From assembly GCA_036365515.1 (NCBI GenBank), contig CM070874.1:109939235-110003234 (forward strand): a DNA stretch of 64,000 nt, written 5' to 3'. The position numbers and the translations under genes are program-made. This DNA is from Torymus aiolomorphi. Taxonomy: Eukaryota > Arthropoda > Insecta > Hymenoptera > Torymidae. The first letter of the stretch is position 1; the number at the start of each line of letters is the position of its first letter. This document shows, piece by piece, positions 38,721 to 48,200 of this stretch. The notes under the pieces are model-generated. The model was not told the origin of the DNA, searched no databases, and saw only the letters and a program-made list of their open reading frames with translations.

Positions 38721-39104
38721 TAAGGGGTTGTGAAAGAGGTGCGTAGATCCCTACCATACCGGCATCGCCATTTTATTTTTTTTCATTAATTCTCGAAACT
38801 TTTTCGAAAAAAGAGGATCATCTTGCCCTCCACAATGATGTAGGCAATGTCTCATTAAATTTTGAAGTAATTTCATGCACTACATTTTCCAGAAAATGTG
38901 TTTGAAATGTTCTAATTTTCGGAAACCGTGTTTAAAATTTTCGAACACATTTTCTGGAAAATGTAGTGCATGAAATGACCTCAAAATTTACTGAGACATT
39001 GAAACGATCCTCTTTTTTCGAAAAAGTTTCTAGAATTAACGAAAAAAGATAAAATGTCGATACCGATATGGTAGGGATCTACGCACCTGTTTCACATCCC
39101 CTTA
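38721..39104. mobile_element. 384-bp foldback MITE, TA-flanked
   Basis: The two arms of about 165 bp are inverted copies. The ends read TAAGGGGTTGTGAAAGAGG and the imperfect inverse TGTTTCACATCCCCTTA, and both arms carry GTAGATCCCTACCATA or its inverse. The flanking TA fits a Tc1/mariner-type TA target, but TA is too short to be decisive. No coding capacity. Confidence 0.8.
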
Positions 39105-39126
39105 TATAAGTTTAAAAATTGTTTAA

Positions 39127-39320
39127 TAGTACATTTCGACACGAGTGGGAACGTCGATTATTTAGCTGGTGTGACTTTTTGCACGAGCGAAGCGAGTGCG
39201 AAAAAGCCACACCACCTAAATAATCGATATACACACTAGTTTCGAACGGTATTTTATACCACGAGCGCCGAAAAATCATATCAAAATTGTGATTTTGAGG
39301 TTAGAGTGGTATAAAGAACA
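39127..39320. mobile_element. MITE of the TAGTACATTTCGACACG family (copy 1, right end missing)
   Basis: It starts TAGTACATTTCGACACG. It contains a small palindrome around GCACGAGCGAAGCGAGTGC and the family block TTTTATACCACGAG...GGTATAAA. Compared with the complete copy at 39805-40030 it lacks the right terminal repeat. Confidence 0.65.
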
Positions 39321-39804
39321 TTTATTTGATGTACGCAGTCTTGGTGCCTAGAGCACCCAAAACGTTTTAAATACGTTTTATAACATTTTAAAACGTTTTA
39401 AAAACGTTACAAAGTATAATAAAAAAAGAACTTGAAAATAAGGGTATCAAACCCCGATTCCCTGTCTCCCCCACCCACCCACCCTTATTCCCTGACTTTG
39501 ACTTATAACCTCAACCAAAAATTTTTACTCGTGTATTGGTGTAAGCCACCTATTGATGATAGTTGTATTGCAAAATATGTTTTTAAATAATCTGACCAGT
39601 CTTACTACGTTTTTAAAACGTTCTAGAAACGTAAAAATTTATTTCAAACATACCGAAAAATGTTTTTAAATGTTTCTAATATATTTAAAGCGCATTTAAA
39701 ACGTATTTAAAATGTTCTACAAACATATTTAATACGTCAAAAAAAAGCGTCAAAGCGTCAAATACGTCAAAGCGGAGATTTCGCACGTTGATATAACGTT
39801 TTTA

Positions 39805-40030
39805 TAGTACATTTCGACACGGGTGCCGTGATTATTTAGCTCATGTGACGGTTTTCGTAAGAGCGAAGCGAATGAGAAAAGTCACATGAGCTAAAAATCT
39901 TCTTACGCACCGGTTTCGAACCGTATTTTATACCACGAGAACAGAATAATCAGATTAAAAAGTTACGATTTTGAGGTTATAGTGGTATAAAAACGTTTTA
40001 TACCTTCCGCACCCATGTCGAAATATGCTA
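39805..40030. mobile_element. MITE of the TAGTACATTTCGACACG family (complete copy)
   Basis: The ends TAGTACATTTCGACACGGGTG and CACCCATGTCGAAATATGCTA are imperfect inverted copies. The interior has an inverted pair GCTCATGTGAC/GTCACATGAGC around a GAGCGAAGCG core. This is the most complete of four copies in the window. No coding capacity. Confidence 0.75.
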
Positions 40031-40460
40031 TTGTGCTATTAGGGGTACCTCTTACTACACAAACACAATCCTTAAAAATTAGTTAATATTTAGCAACTGG
40101 GAAATATAGATAAATACGTAAAACATAATACAATATTATTTAGCTATTAAATAAGTATATATGATTAATACAGGTAAACAGTCTTACAATCTACCTAACT
40201 GCCTTACCCGCAATTTAGTATTTATTTATGAGAATCGATAGAAATTATTTGGAAATAGTTGAATTTGTTTGAGAGTATATAACATAAAGCATAAAATAGA
40301 TACCTATATATGTGTATACTTATATGTAGTTTAAAAACTTAAGATTAAGCATTCGACAACAAATCAGTTTTATGGTGAAATTAGTAACTTTGTCACTCTT
40401 TGTATAATACAAATTCTAGCTAAACACACGAAGGTATATTTACGATCGTAAATGTGATTA

Positions 40461-40917
40461 TCTATTTACTTTCACAGGTGCAAATAAAGGATTCTTAGCA
40501 TCATATGATCTGTAATCAAAGAGAATAGTACATTACGATACGGGTGTGGAAGGTGATTATTTACCGCAGGAGACATTTTTCGCACGAGCGAAGCGAGTGC
40601 GAAAAGTCGAATGCGGTAAAAATCACCTTACGCACCAGTGTCGTACCGTATTTTACACCACGAGAGCCGAATAATCATATTAAAGTTATGATTTTGAGGT
40701 TTGAGTGGTGTAAAAACTTTTAACTTACGCTCATTAATTTTTATGAGAATGAAGTCGAGCTATTTCTCCACCGTAAGTTTTCTCTGCTGCAATATCAACA
40801 TGCTCAGTAAGTTTATACTGGCGAATGCTGATATCTTCTCCAGCCCCTTCAATGTTGAAGAAGTCACAAACAGATGGCCAGAATATTTCCTTTCATGTGA
40901 TGAAATAATCTTCAATG
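40461..40917 (-). pseudogene. NADPH-cytochrome P450 reductase (CPR) exon fragments, copy B
   Basis: On the minus strand, 40917-40729 decodes as the reductase FMN-to-FAD linker: IEDYFIT-stop-KEIFWPSVCDFF, then ISIRQYKLTEHVDIAAEKTY, then GGEIARLHS. After a donor-like GTAAGT, the next exon at 40509-40461 gives SYDAKNPLFAPVKVNR. The family has Trp where this copy has TGA (one base from TGG), and a one-base shift follows HSHKN. CPR supplies electrons to microsomal P450s; this fragment cannot. The kept intron shows it arose by DNA duplication, not retroposition. A MITE (40526-40716) sits in that intron. Confidence 0.8.
40526..40716. mobile_element. MITE of the TAGTACATTTCGACACG family (copy 3), in CPR intron
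   Basis: It starts TAGTACATTACGATACGGG, with the same GCACGAGCGAAGCGAGTGC core and the TTTTACACCACGAG block as the other copies. It is inserted in the intron between the two remaining exons of CPR copy B. The right end is not clear. Confidence 0.65.
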
Positions 40918-41074
40918 CTGGAAAAAATAAACAAACATGAATGATTTATTACAGCTTTTTTTTAATAACAACTAATTTGAATAATTGTTCAAAGTGATAT
41001 GAATTATGATCTTTATTTTTCATAAATTAGTTACCATAATAATCTGTTCGTCTAACACCAGTTGATGTGCGAAA

Positions 41075-41923
41075 ACCCATAATCTAGCTTCAACCATATA
41101 GTCGTAACACACTTATTAATTCTTCCAGTTAGAGTTTTGTATTCTACAACAATAGCAGTAATAAGGATTTCATTGGAGTGTAACTAGAAAGATAATAAAA
41201 TTTTAATTTATTTTATTAAAAACAAATTGTAAGAGCTTGTAAATAAGTAAATGATTTGAAATAAGTAATAAATTGAATGTAGTATACCTTTGGTGATGAA
41301 GAAATAGAATAATAGCGTCATTGAATGTAGGTAACAATTCCTACAGATGATCAAGAGCTGGTTTCAAACTCGGAATGTCTTCCAAAATACAATCCATTTT
41401 TGGGAGAGAGCTTTGCCTTCAGCAGAAGTAGAAGCCATCTGTTTTAGCTTCTCCTTATCAACTGGATTACTGCAATATTCTGCCAATTCCATGAGAACGT
41501 TAGTTCTAGGATTGCTAGAAATGTACAAGTAGTGTGTTAATGCTGTGCGATATGTGTACAAGGACAGGGGAATAGATCTTTCTTCGTCGACTCTTATGCA
41601 AATTTATTATACAAAATAGTTGTTAAAAAGCAGATTTAAAACAGTAAATCTGGTTATTAAAATATGAAAAGTATATATAATCAGTATTGGCGAAAGTGAT
41701 AATAGTATCCAAATTAGCACCACATTTTTCTCCAACCTTATTGACAAGCTCGGTATTATTAACTGGATAAACAGCTAAATTGTCTCCAGCTTAATAACGT
41801 TTGAACTCTCAATGTCAAATTCAATATGCATGCAAAATCTCTCTGATTCGGGGCCATGCAATTATCAAATGCAATTACTTTCACAGGTGCCAATAAAGGA
41901 TTATTAGCATATCATATGGTCGG
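41075..41923 (-). pseudogene. CPR exon fragments, copy A (FAD-domain exons)
   Basis: On the minus strand three exon-like pieces appear in the correct order. 41923-41683 reads NPLLAPVKV, CMHIEFDIE, LAVYPVN and LVNKVGEKCGANLDT. 41602-41288 reads FPCP, YRTALTHYLYISSNPRTNVL, ASTSAEGKAL and finally YYSISSSPK before a donor site. 41183-41075 reads AIVVEYKTLTGRINK. All are hallmarks of the FAD-binding connecting domain of CPR. Several frameshifts (near 41915, 41820, 41555, 41385) and in-frame stops disable it. The NADPH-binding domain is missing. The matching upstream exon is at 47689-47834, on the far side of the hAT-like insertion. Confidence 0.8.
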
Positions 41924-42109
41924 TAATCAAAATATTTATGATAATTAGCTAATGAAAATTCAGTGCCGGTCTTACGTATTATGAGACCTGGGGCAAATAT
42001 TTATTGCGGGGCCTACTTAAGGGGAGCATTTCCCTAATGAAATTCAGAATTGCTTGAAAAAGTACAAATATTCTCAAGAAAATACAAATGTATAGCCAAG
42101 GGAGTTGAT

Positions 42110-42985
42110 GTATACATAAAAACGATTATTTAAATAATTTTTAAACCCAAGAAGGCGGAGGATATGAGGTCCGCGCATGTTAGGGAATTACGTAGACGTG
42201 CAACAATAAGCAAGACAATTATTTAAATAATTTTTAAACCCAAGTAGTTGGGGGACGCGAGGTCCACGCATATTAGGGAATTACGTAGACATGCAACAAT
42301 AAGCAAGACAATTATTTAAACAATATTTAATCCCAAGTAGGCGGGGGATACGAGGTCCACGCATATTAGGAAATTACGTATACATGCATTAATAAGCAAG
42401 ACTATTATTTAAATAATTTTTAAACACAAGTATCCGGGGACGCGAGTTCCAAGCATATAGCCGACTTACGTAGACGTGCGACGAAAGCAAGACGATTATT
42501 TGAATAATTTTTAAACCCAAGTAGCCGGGGGTCGCGAGATTCACGAATATGAAGGAGTCATGAAGACACAAAATAATAAGCAAAACGATTATTTAAATAA
42601 TTTTTAAACCCAAGTAGGCAGGAGATATGAGATCCACGCATATTAGGGAATTACGTAGACGTGTAAAAATAAGCAAGACAATTATTTAAACAATTTTTAA
42701 ACTCAAATAGCCGGGGATATGAGGTCCATGCACGTAAGGGAGTAATGTAGACATGAAAAACTAAGCAAAACGATTATTTAAATAATGTTTAAACCCAAGT
42801 AGGCGGGGATATGAGGTCCACGCATATTAGGGAATTACGTAGATGTGCAACAATAAGCAAGACTATTATTTAAACAATTTTAAACGCAAGTAGCCGGGGG
42901 ATGCGAGATACAAGCATATAAGGGAGTCATGTAGACATGAAAAATAAGCAAAACGCTTATTTAAATAATTTTATTCCCATCTCTA
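42110..42985 (+). repeat. ~93-bp tandem array, ten copies (left arm of the foldback)
   Basis: Each unit contains ATTATTTAAATAATTTTTAA, AACCCAAGTAG, CGAGGTCCACGCATATTAGG and TACGTAGAC, with moderate divergence. Unit starts fall near 42120, 42210, 42305, 42398, 42489, 42581, 42673, 42767, 42860 and 42950. The same unit lies inverted in the right arm. Confidence 0.9.
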
Positions 42986-43384
42986 CTATAATGGCCCTTT
43001 TATAGCCTGACAAGCGCCGCAAAAGTGGCGTCTGGATCCCTCTATAAAGTACTTTATTCCCGCACATGCGAGAATAATGTAACATAGTCTAATTTTTACT
43101 TTTATGGTGAATTGGGTTAAAACTAACAAAATTATATAACACATTAATACAAAATAACTTTTTAAATCTATGAAACGGCTACAGTGGATGTGGCCGCTAC
43201 GAAAAAATACATCTCGCTTCGCTACGCACGCTCGGGCACCCGCGGGAATAATCTGCGACTACAGCCCCTCGTTACATAATGTATTATTTAAACCCAAGTA
43301 CCCGGGGGATGCGAGTTCCACGCTTATTACGGAGTTATGTAGACTTACGACGTAAGCAAGACTTTTATTTCCAAAATTCTTAAC

Positions 43385-44007
43385 ATCTATAACTTGATTC
43401 CCTTATATGCGTGGACCCCGCGTCCCCCGGCTACTTGGGTACACAAATTATTTAAATAATCGTTTTGCTTATTGTTTCATGTCTTCATGACACCATTATA
43501 TTCGTGGACCTCGTGTCCCCCGGCTACTTGGGTTTAAAAATTATTCAAATAATCGTCTTGCTTACGTCTCGCGTCTACGTAACTCCGTTATATGCTTGGA
43601 ACTCGCGTCTCCCGGATACTTGGGTTTAAAAATTATTCAAATAATAGTCTTGTTTATTAATGCATGTCTACGTAATTCCCTAATATGCGTCGACCTCGTA
43701 TCCCCCGCCTACTTGGGTTTAAAAATTGCTTAAATAATTATCTTGCTTATTGTTGCATGGCTACGTAATTACTTAATATGCGTGGACCTCGCGTCCCCGG
43801 CTACTTGGGTTTAAAAATTATTTAAATAATCATTTTCCTTATTTTTTCATGTCTACATGACTCCCTTACATGCGTGGACCTCATATCCCCCGGATAGTTT
43901 GGTTTAAAATTGTTTAAATAATTGTCTTGCTTATTGTTGCACGTCTATGCAATTCCCTAGCATGCGCGGACCTCATATCCCCCGCCTACTTGGGTTTAAA
44001 AATTATT
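43385..44007 (-). repeat. inverted ~93-bp tandem array, about seven copies (right arm)
   Basis: The same unit as 42110-42985 in reverse orientation (CTACTTGGGTTTAAAAATTA, CGTGGACCTCG). One further unit at about 43288-43375 is in the forward orientation. The array stops abruptly at 44007, where another element has inserted. The rest of the unit resumes at about 44813. Confidence 0.9.
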
Positions 44008-44752
44008 TTCTTCATCCCCTAGCCGAAAGTACGGTCTTCCCGGCTCGATTTCGCGACTTTTGTGGCCGCTCTTTGTTGATCGTTGCGTGGCAACGTCCGC
44101 GACAGCGCACGTGTTGTAACCTAAACTATGCTAACTCTTCCAAATGTTATGACAAGAAAATCATTTGTAAAATCGGAAAATTGAAAAGATATAGGCGTAT
44201 TAAATTAATTTTATGTTATTATTAATATATTGAACAATATATTTATAACTCTGATAATCAATTATGTTCTTATATTGCATACACGCTGTCAGAAAGCTTC
44301 TATACATATATAGACATGATGTTTACATTTTGAGTTTCAAGACATGGTGTAACTATATACTTATATGTGAAAGTTTTTTGACTCTCATTCTGTAATGTAC
44401 CGCTTATGGGATAGAAAAAGACAAACAGAGGAACCATTGAGAGGTTGTTCTGTAGTTGAAATGAGTATCAATTAAGTATGTACATATTGTTGGTCCATCA
44501 TCTCTTTTAAGCATCTTTTGCTAGTGTTTTTGATGCCCGCCCCGACCAGCAAAACCGAGGCGAAGCCTCGGTTTTGCAAAAGTCGGGCGGGCATCAAAAA
44601 AGGAGAAGTCGAGCTTACGCTCCGCGATATGTAAAGTAGCGCTGAAGCAGGCCTTTTATACATATGGCCAAGTCGTAGTTAGCAACAAAGAACGCTATTT
44701 TACTAATTAATATCAAAACTATATAGGCGTACTTTCGGCGGGGGATGAAGAA
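44008..44752. mobile_element. 745-bp element nested in the foldback array
   Basis: The ends TTCTTCATCCCCTAGCCG and CGGCGGGGGATGAAGAA are inverted copies continuing into AAAGTACG/CGTACTTT. It interrupts the array unit between AAATTATT and TAAATAATCG, so it is younger than the array. A second small hairpin with CCAGGAA/TTCCTGG arms follows at 44753-44815. Confidence 0.75.
44527..44600. other. long GC-rich hairpin
   Basis: TTTTTGATGCCCGCCC pairs with GGGCGGGCATCAAAAA, with one bulged base before GAC/GTC. Inside it GCAAAACCGAGGC pairs with GCCTCGGTTTTGC around a GAA loop. The stem totals about 32 bp and is interrupted only by a small internal mismatch. It lies in the element at 44008-44752, and its function is unknown. 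Confidence 0.85.
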
Positions 44753-45376
44753 AAATAGTATATGACACTTGGCCAGGAAATCCAACTTCCTGGCCTTGTG
44801 TCGTTATATACTATTAAATAATCGTTTTTATGTATACATCAACTCCCTTGGCTATACATTTGTATTTTCTTGACAATATTTGTACTTTTTCAAGCAATTC
44901 TGAATTTCATTAGGAAAATCCTCCCCTTAAGTAGGCCCCGCAATAAATATTTTCCCCATGTCTCATAATACGTAAGACCGGGGCTGATCATAATGAGTTG
45001 TTTTCAGCCGTGGCACTTTAATTGGCCACGAAACCCTACCTGGCTCCTAGACTACTACCATAATTAAGATTTTTGTAATTTCCCTAACTTCCCAGCACTT
45101 TCTTACTTATGACAATGGTCATAAACTTGTAGAATTTATGTTGATGTACCTAGAAGTAATCCATCAATCCATCTGATCCTATCTCGAAACGGATTAGAGG
45201 GACCTTGCATGCCTTAATTATACCTGAGCCAAAGGCAAACCAAAACGGGAAAATACCCCCCCCCCCCCCCCATTTACTAATGGGAGCAGAAAAGGCATGC
45301 AGAGGAGACACCCTAACCCTCTTCCACTAGTAAAGTAGAGGGGGTATTTCCCGACTAGGTTAGCCTTCCACTCAAG

Positions 45377-45384
45377 TATAAATA
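45377..45384 (+). promoter_or_regulatory. TATA box of the intronless gene at 45540
   Basis: TATAAATA is followed about 30 bp downstream by an initiator-like TCACATTC (about 45407), then a 5' UTR of about 130 bp to the ATG. Just upstream, an imperfect inverted repeat (GGCAAACC...GGGAAAATACCCC at about 45234-45262 against GGGTATTTCCC...GGTTAGCC at about 45338-45366) encloses a 17-18-base C run. Confidence 0.6.
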
Positions 45385-45539
45385 AGGCTCACAAGGGTTT
45401 TGAAGATCACATTCAAAATATCTTTTGGCGAGGAAGCATCTAAGTCTAGGAGTATCTTCCAACAAAGTACTTACTTGCTACAAGTAACATTGAATCACCG
45501 TTAAATTTCAATTTTAGCAGAGTATTTTTAAATTTAGAA

Positions 45540-46013
45540 ATGGAGTTCATCCCATCAATTGCGACAGAGAAGCGGAAAAGACCGGAGCTTGACGATAATA
45601 CGATGGGTAGTGAAGGCAAGCATTTAAAAAAGATAAAAACAACGCATGCTCATAAATACTGTGTGTATACCGAGAGTATCGAAATAGACAAAAAGATTGA
45701 AAAGGTCCAAGAAGATTTGGAGCGCTTGAGGGAAAAGCTAGGGATCAAAGGAATACCTGAATCATTAACTCTTATGGATAAAATAATTAAAAATAATAGT
45801 TGCGTGCAGGCTATTGAGAGTTTAAATCAGATGAATAGACAAATGAACCAGGAATTGTACATTTTGGAAATTGAGGGGAGAGAGGCACAGGAAAATTTGT
45901 ATCAAAAGAGAAAAATATGGTTCAATCAGCAAAACATTATCAAGACACAATGTATATTAGAAGAAAAAATTGCTATGTTGGAAAAAGAAATCATTAATAA
46001 TCCAAAAATTTAA
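45540..46013 (+). CDS. coiled-coil protein of unknown function, carried in the hAT-like element
   Basis: The intronless 157-codon frame has a good ATG context (G at -3 and +4), a TATA box 163 bp upstream and an AATAAA 320 bp downstream, so it is a complete compact transcription unit. The N-terminal 45 residues are polar with NLS-like KRKRPELDD and KHLKKIK. Residues about 50-75 (KKIEKVQEDLERLREKLG) and about 90-152 are charged with heptad-type spacing, predicting coiled coils and probably an oligomer. No membrane segment, signal peptide or catalytic motif is visible. I do not recognise the family. It could be a transposon accessory protein, a captured host or viral gene, or a new gene. Confidence 0.55.
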   Translation: MEFIPSIATEKRKRPELDDNTMGSEGKHLKKIKTTHAHKYCVYTESIEIDKKIEKVQEDLERLREKLGIKGIPESLTLMDKIIKNNSCVQAIESLNQMNRQMNQELYILEIEGREAQENLYQKRKIWFNQQNIIKTQCILEEKIAMLEKEIINNPKI

Positions 46014-46334
46014 CCCATTATTAAGTGGTATAATATGGCTATTGGCGAAGATCCACTATAAAATCTAACGCGCCTTGGGCAGAACCTCCTGGGTGGTGTG
46101 GAATACTGCGAGATCTAATGAACCGGCACAATTTCATTGAAATTCTTCTTGTAATGCTCTTGTTAACTAATCTGTCGTAGCTATTTAGTATGTGAACAAA
46201 AAGCTTTTTTTATTTATTTTGACCAAATTATGTTATTTATAAATAAATTGTTTGAAGTTCATTCTGACGCCAGCCATTTATGTTAGTGCAGTTAGTTTTA
46301 TTTAAAGTATTTTATAGTGTAATTTCATCTGTTT

Positions 46335-46340
46335 AATAAA
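46335..46340 (+). terminator. polyA signal AATAAA for the gene at 45540
   Basis: This is the first canonical AATAAA on the plus strand well downstream of the stop at 46013. The assignment rests on spacing only. Confidence 0.4.
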
Positions 46341-46904
46341 AAGTCTGGACAAGAGACAAAAAAGTGTCCGAAACGTCGTCCACTTAACGTATTTTCAGAG
46401 GAACAGTCTTTGTCTCAGGAATGACTTTATATTACAGGAAATTTGTACAGAAAAGTAATATATATATATATTTGACAAAAAAGCAATGAATTTATTGCTA
46501 TCCCTGAAACCTATTAATACCCGAACAGAAATAAAAACATACGTTCCTGTTACGTTTGCGTACTTTTTCATACGTTTAGATACGTTTTGGTTACGATTCG
46601 GAAATCTGTATATATCGGACACCTATTTCGAAGAGTGAATGGCACGGTCGACTCCTAGCCTCTTTCTATACTTGCCTTCGAAGCGCTCCCGCGCTCGATG
46701 ACTCCTGTTAATGGTGAACAAATATAAATAACTTAAAATATAACCAAATGTAATAGAAACACTAAAATAATAAAAAATTAATAATATTATAAAGCTGCAC
46801 AAGAGTTCAAGTTTTATAAAAATTAAACATTTCTGTCATGGCCATTAAACGGTATAGTTTTAGATATATAGAGCTCATATCAGTTCTAATTTAAGTAATG
46901 AAGA

Positions 46905-47157
46905 ATGTTACGAAGTAGCAAAAAGAAAATGAGAATGGAAACGAATTTAAGGGGAGTGGAATTGATGGACATTATAGGTAAAGCAGAGAATGCAAATGAA
47001 ATTATAAAGCCTATAAAATATGATAAAAGTGTAAGGCTGACTGCAGAGAAAGCGCTTGCATTGCTTATAGAGGCGAACCTGACAAAAAATGCGTACAATA
47101 TAATGAGAGCTACTGCATTAGATGCCAACCATGATTTATGTCCGTCATATAAACAGG
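46905..47157 (+). CDS. short transposon-type exon, product unknown
   Basis: The frame begins MLRSSKKKMRME and includes LTAEKALALLIEANLTKNAY and LCPSYKQ, ending at a GT donor-like site after CAG (about 47156). The pattern of an (L)ALLIEANLT stretch followed after about 20 residues by PSYK resembles the N-terminal segment of proteins encoded by arthropod mobile elements. I recall that only in general terms and cannot name the family. Without the splice the frame stops at 47189 (94 codons). It may be one exon of a truncated element protein. Confidence 0.35.
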
Positions 47158-47688
47158 TTATTATTCCGAATATTTATAATTATTCTTAATACTTTTAATC
47201 TTAAAAAGTTTAAATAATTTATCATTTGCTCAGTTAAATAATTTTAAAATAAATTATAAGCTTAGGAGTGTAGGCTAGGGAAACTACACTAAGAAAAAAG
47301 TTCATTTGCCCGTGTGGCTTCCTCAAACTTAATTTGCTTATTCCTTTAATTAATTTTTAATAACAAAATTTATCATTTTTGCAGCAATTGATGACATAAT
47401 TATAATTATATTCATTTATGCAGATTAAAAATTATTAATTTTGAAATTATGTATAAAATATGAATAAAATAATAGGTAAGGTTATTCTCGGATTTTGTGT
47501 GTCTCGAGTGTGAGACATTTTTAGAATCAGGCCCCGGGAGCTCTCCCGAATTCCCGATGGCCAGTCCAGGCCTGCATCGCGGGGCTCCTGTCAGCGCGAG
47601 GCCAGGCGCGACTGCCCTTCTCGCCCCGCCCTAAGACCGGCACTGTGAAAATTAATATTCAAAAAGAAAAAACAAACTTTTAACTTAC

Positions 47689-47834
47689 GCTCATTGATTT
47701 TTTTAAGAATGAAGTCGAGCTATTTCTCCACCGTAAGTTTTCTCTGCTGCCATATCAACATGCTCAGTAAGTTTATATTGGCGAATGCTGATATCTTCTG
47801 CGGCCCCGTCAATGTTGAAGAAGTCACAAACAGC
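47689..47834 (-). pseudogene. CPR exon fragment, copy A (linker exon)
   Basis: The minus strand reads CDFFNIDGAAEDISIRQYKL, then TEHVDMAAEKTYGGEIARLH, then a stop. It is about 90% identical to the exon at 40729-40877, and several differences are conservative (Glu/Asp, Ile/Met), so it diverged partly under coding constraint. It ends at the same GTAAGT donor. The hAT-like element lies 43 bp downstream of that donor, within the intron. Upstream it is cut at 47835 by unrelated GC-rich sequence. Confidence 0.75.
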
Positions 47835-48200
47835 ATGCGCACGTGCGCGCCTTCGCCTCCTCCCTCCCCGCCCGCGAATTATTTCACATAATATATATAT
47901 ATAAAAGAATAGCAGAAATTGTATACCTTTCTTATTTAAAGAATAAAATAATATAAATTAAAAACTACTCACAGAAAATTATTTGTATGCTGCACCAATA
48001 TTTCTTAAAGAACAGGTTTACAATACTTGAACATATTTTATATTTTTCGTAAAAATAATATATTGAAATACTTGTTTTTTATTAAAAGACTCCAAAGCAA
48101 CACAATATATATGATTAAAAGGTGTGTGTAGAATTATAAGTAGATACATTTCGGAGCATAGTCAAACATGAGCGAAGAATGCAACTTTTTAAGTTACTAT

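Larger units (their letters stand above)
41961..47645. mobile_element. 5.7-kb hAT-like composite element with perfect 8-bp target duplication
   Basis: The left end CAGTGCCGGTCTTA and the right end TAAGACCGGCACTG are exact 14-bp inverted repeats. TGAAAATT lies immediately outside both ends (41953-41960 and 47646-47653). An 8-bp duplication with CAGTG-type ends is the hAT-superfamily signature. The target was an intron of CPR copy A. I see no hAT transposase inside, so it is non-autonomous. It contains a foldback structure (41961-44986) whose right end, CGTAAGACCGGGGCTG, is a degenerate copy of the terminus. It also holds nested elements, a compact intronless gene (45540-46013) and a second small open frame (46905). 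Confidence 0.8.

Noticed and set aside
40729..41923. a working P450 reductase gene
   Set aside because: In-frame stops, several frameshifts, exons out of order relative to one another (two partial copies), and no NADPH-binding domain.
42110..42985. CRISPR-like array of direct repeats
   Set aside because: The units are about 93 bp, diverged and contiguous with no unique spacers. There are no cas genes, the genome is eukaryotic, and the same unit lies inverted in the other arm of a transposable element.
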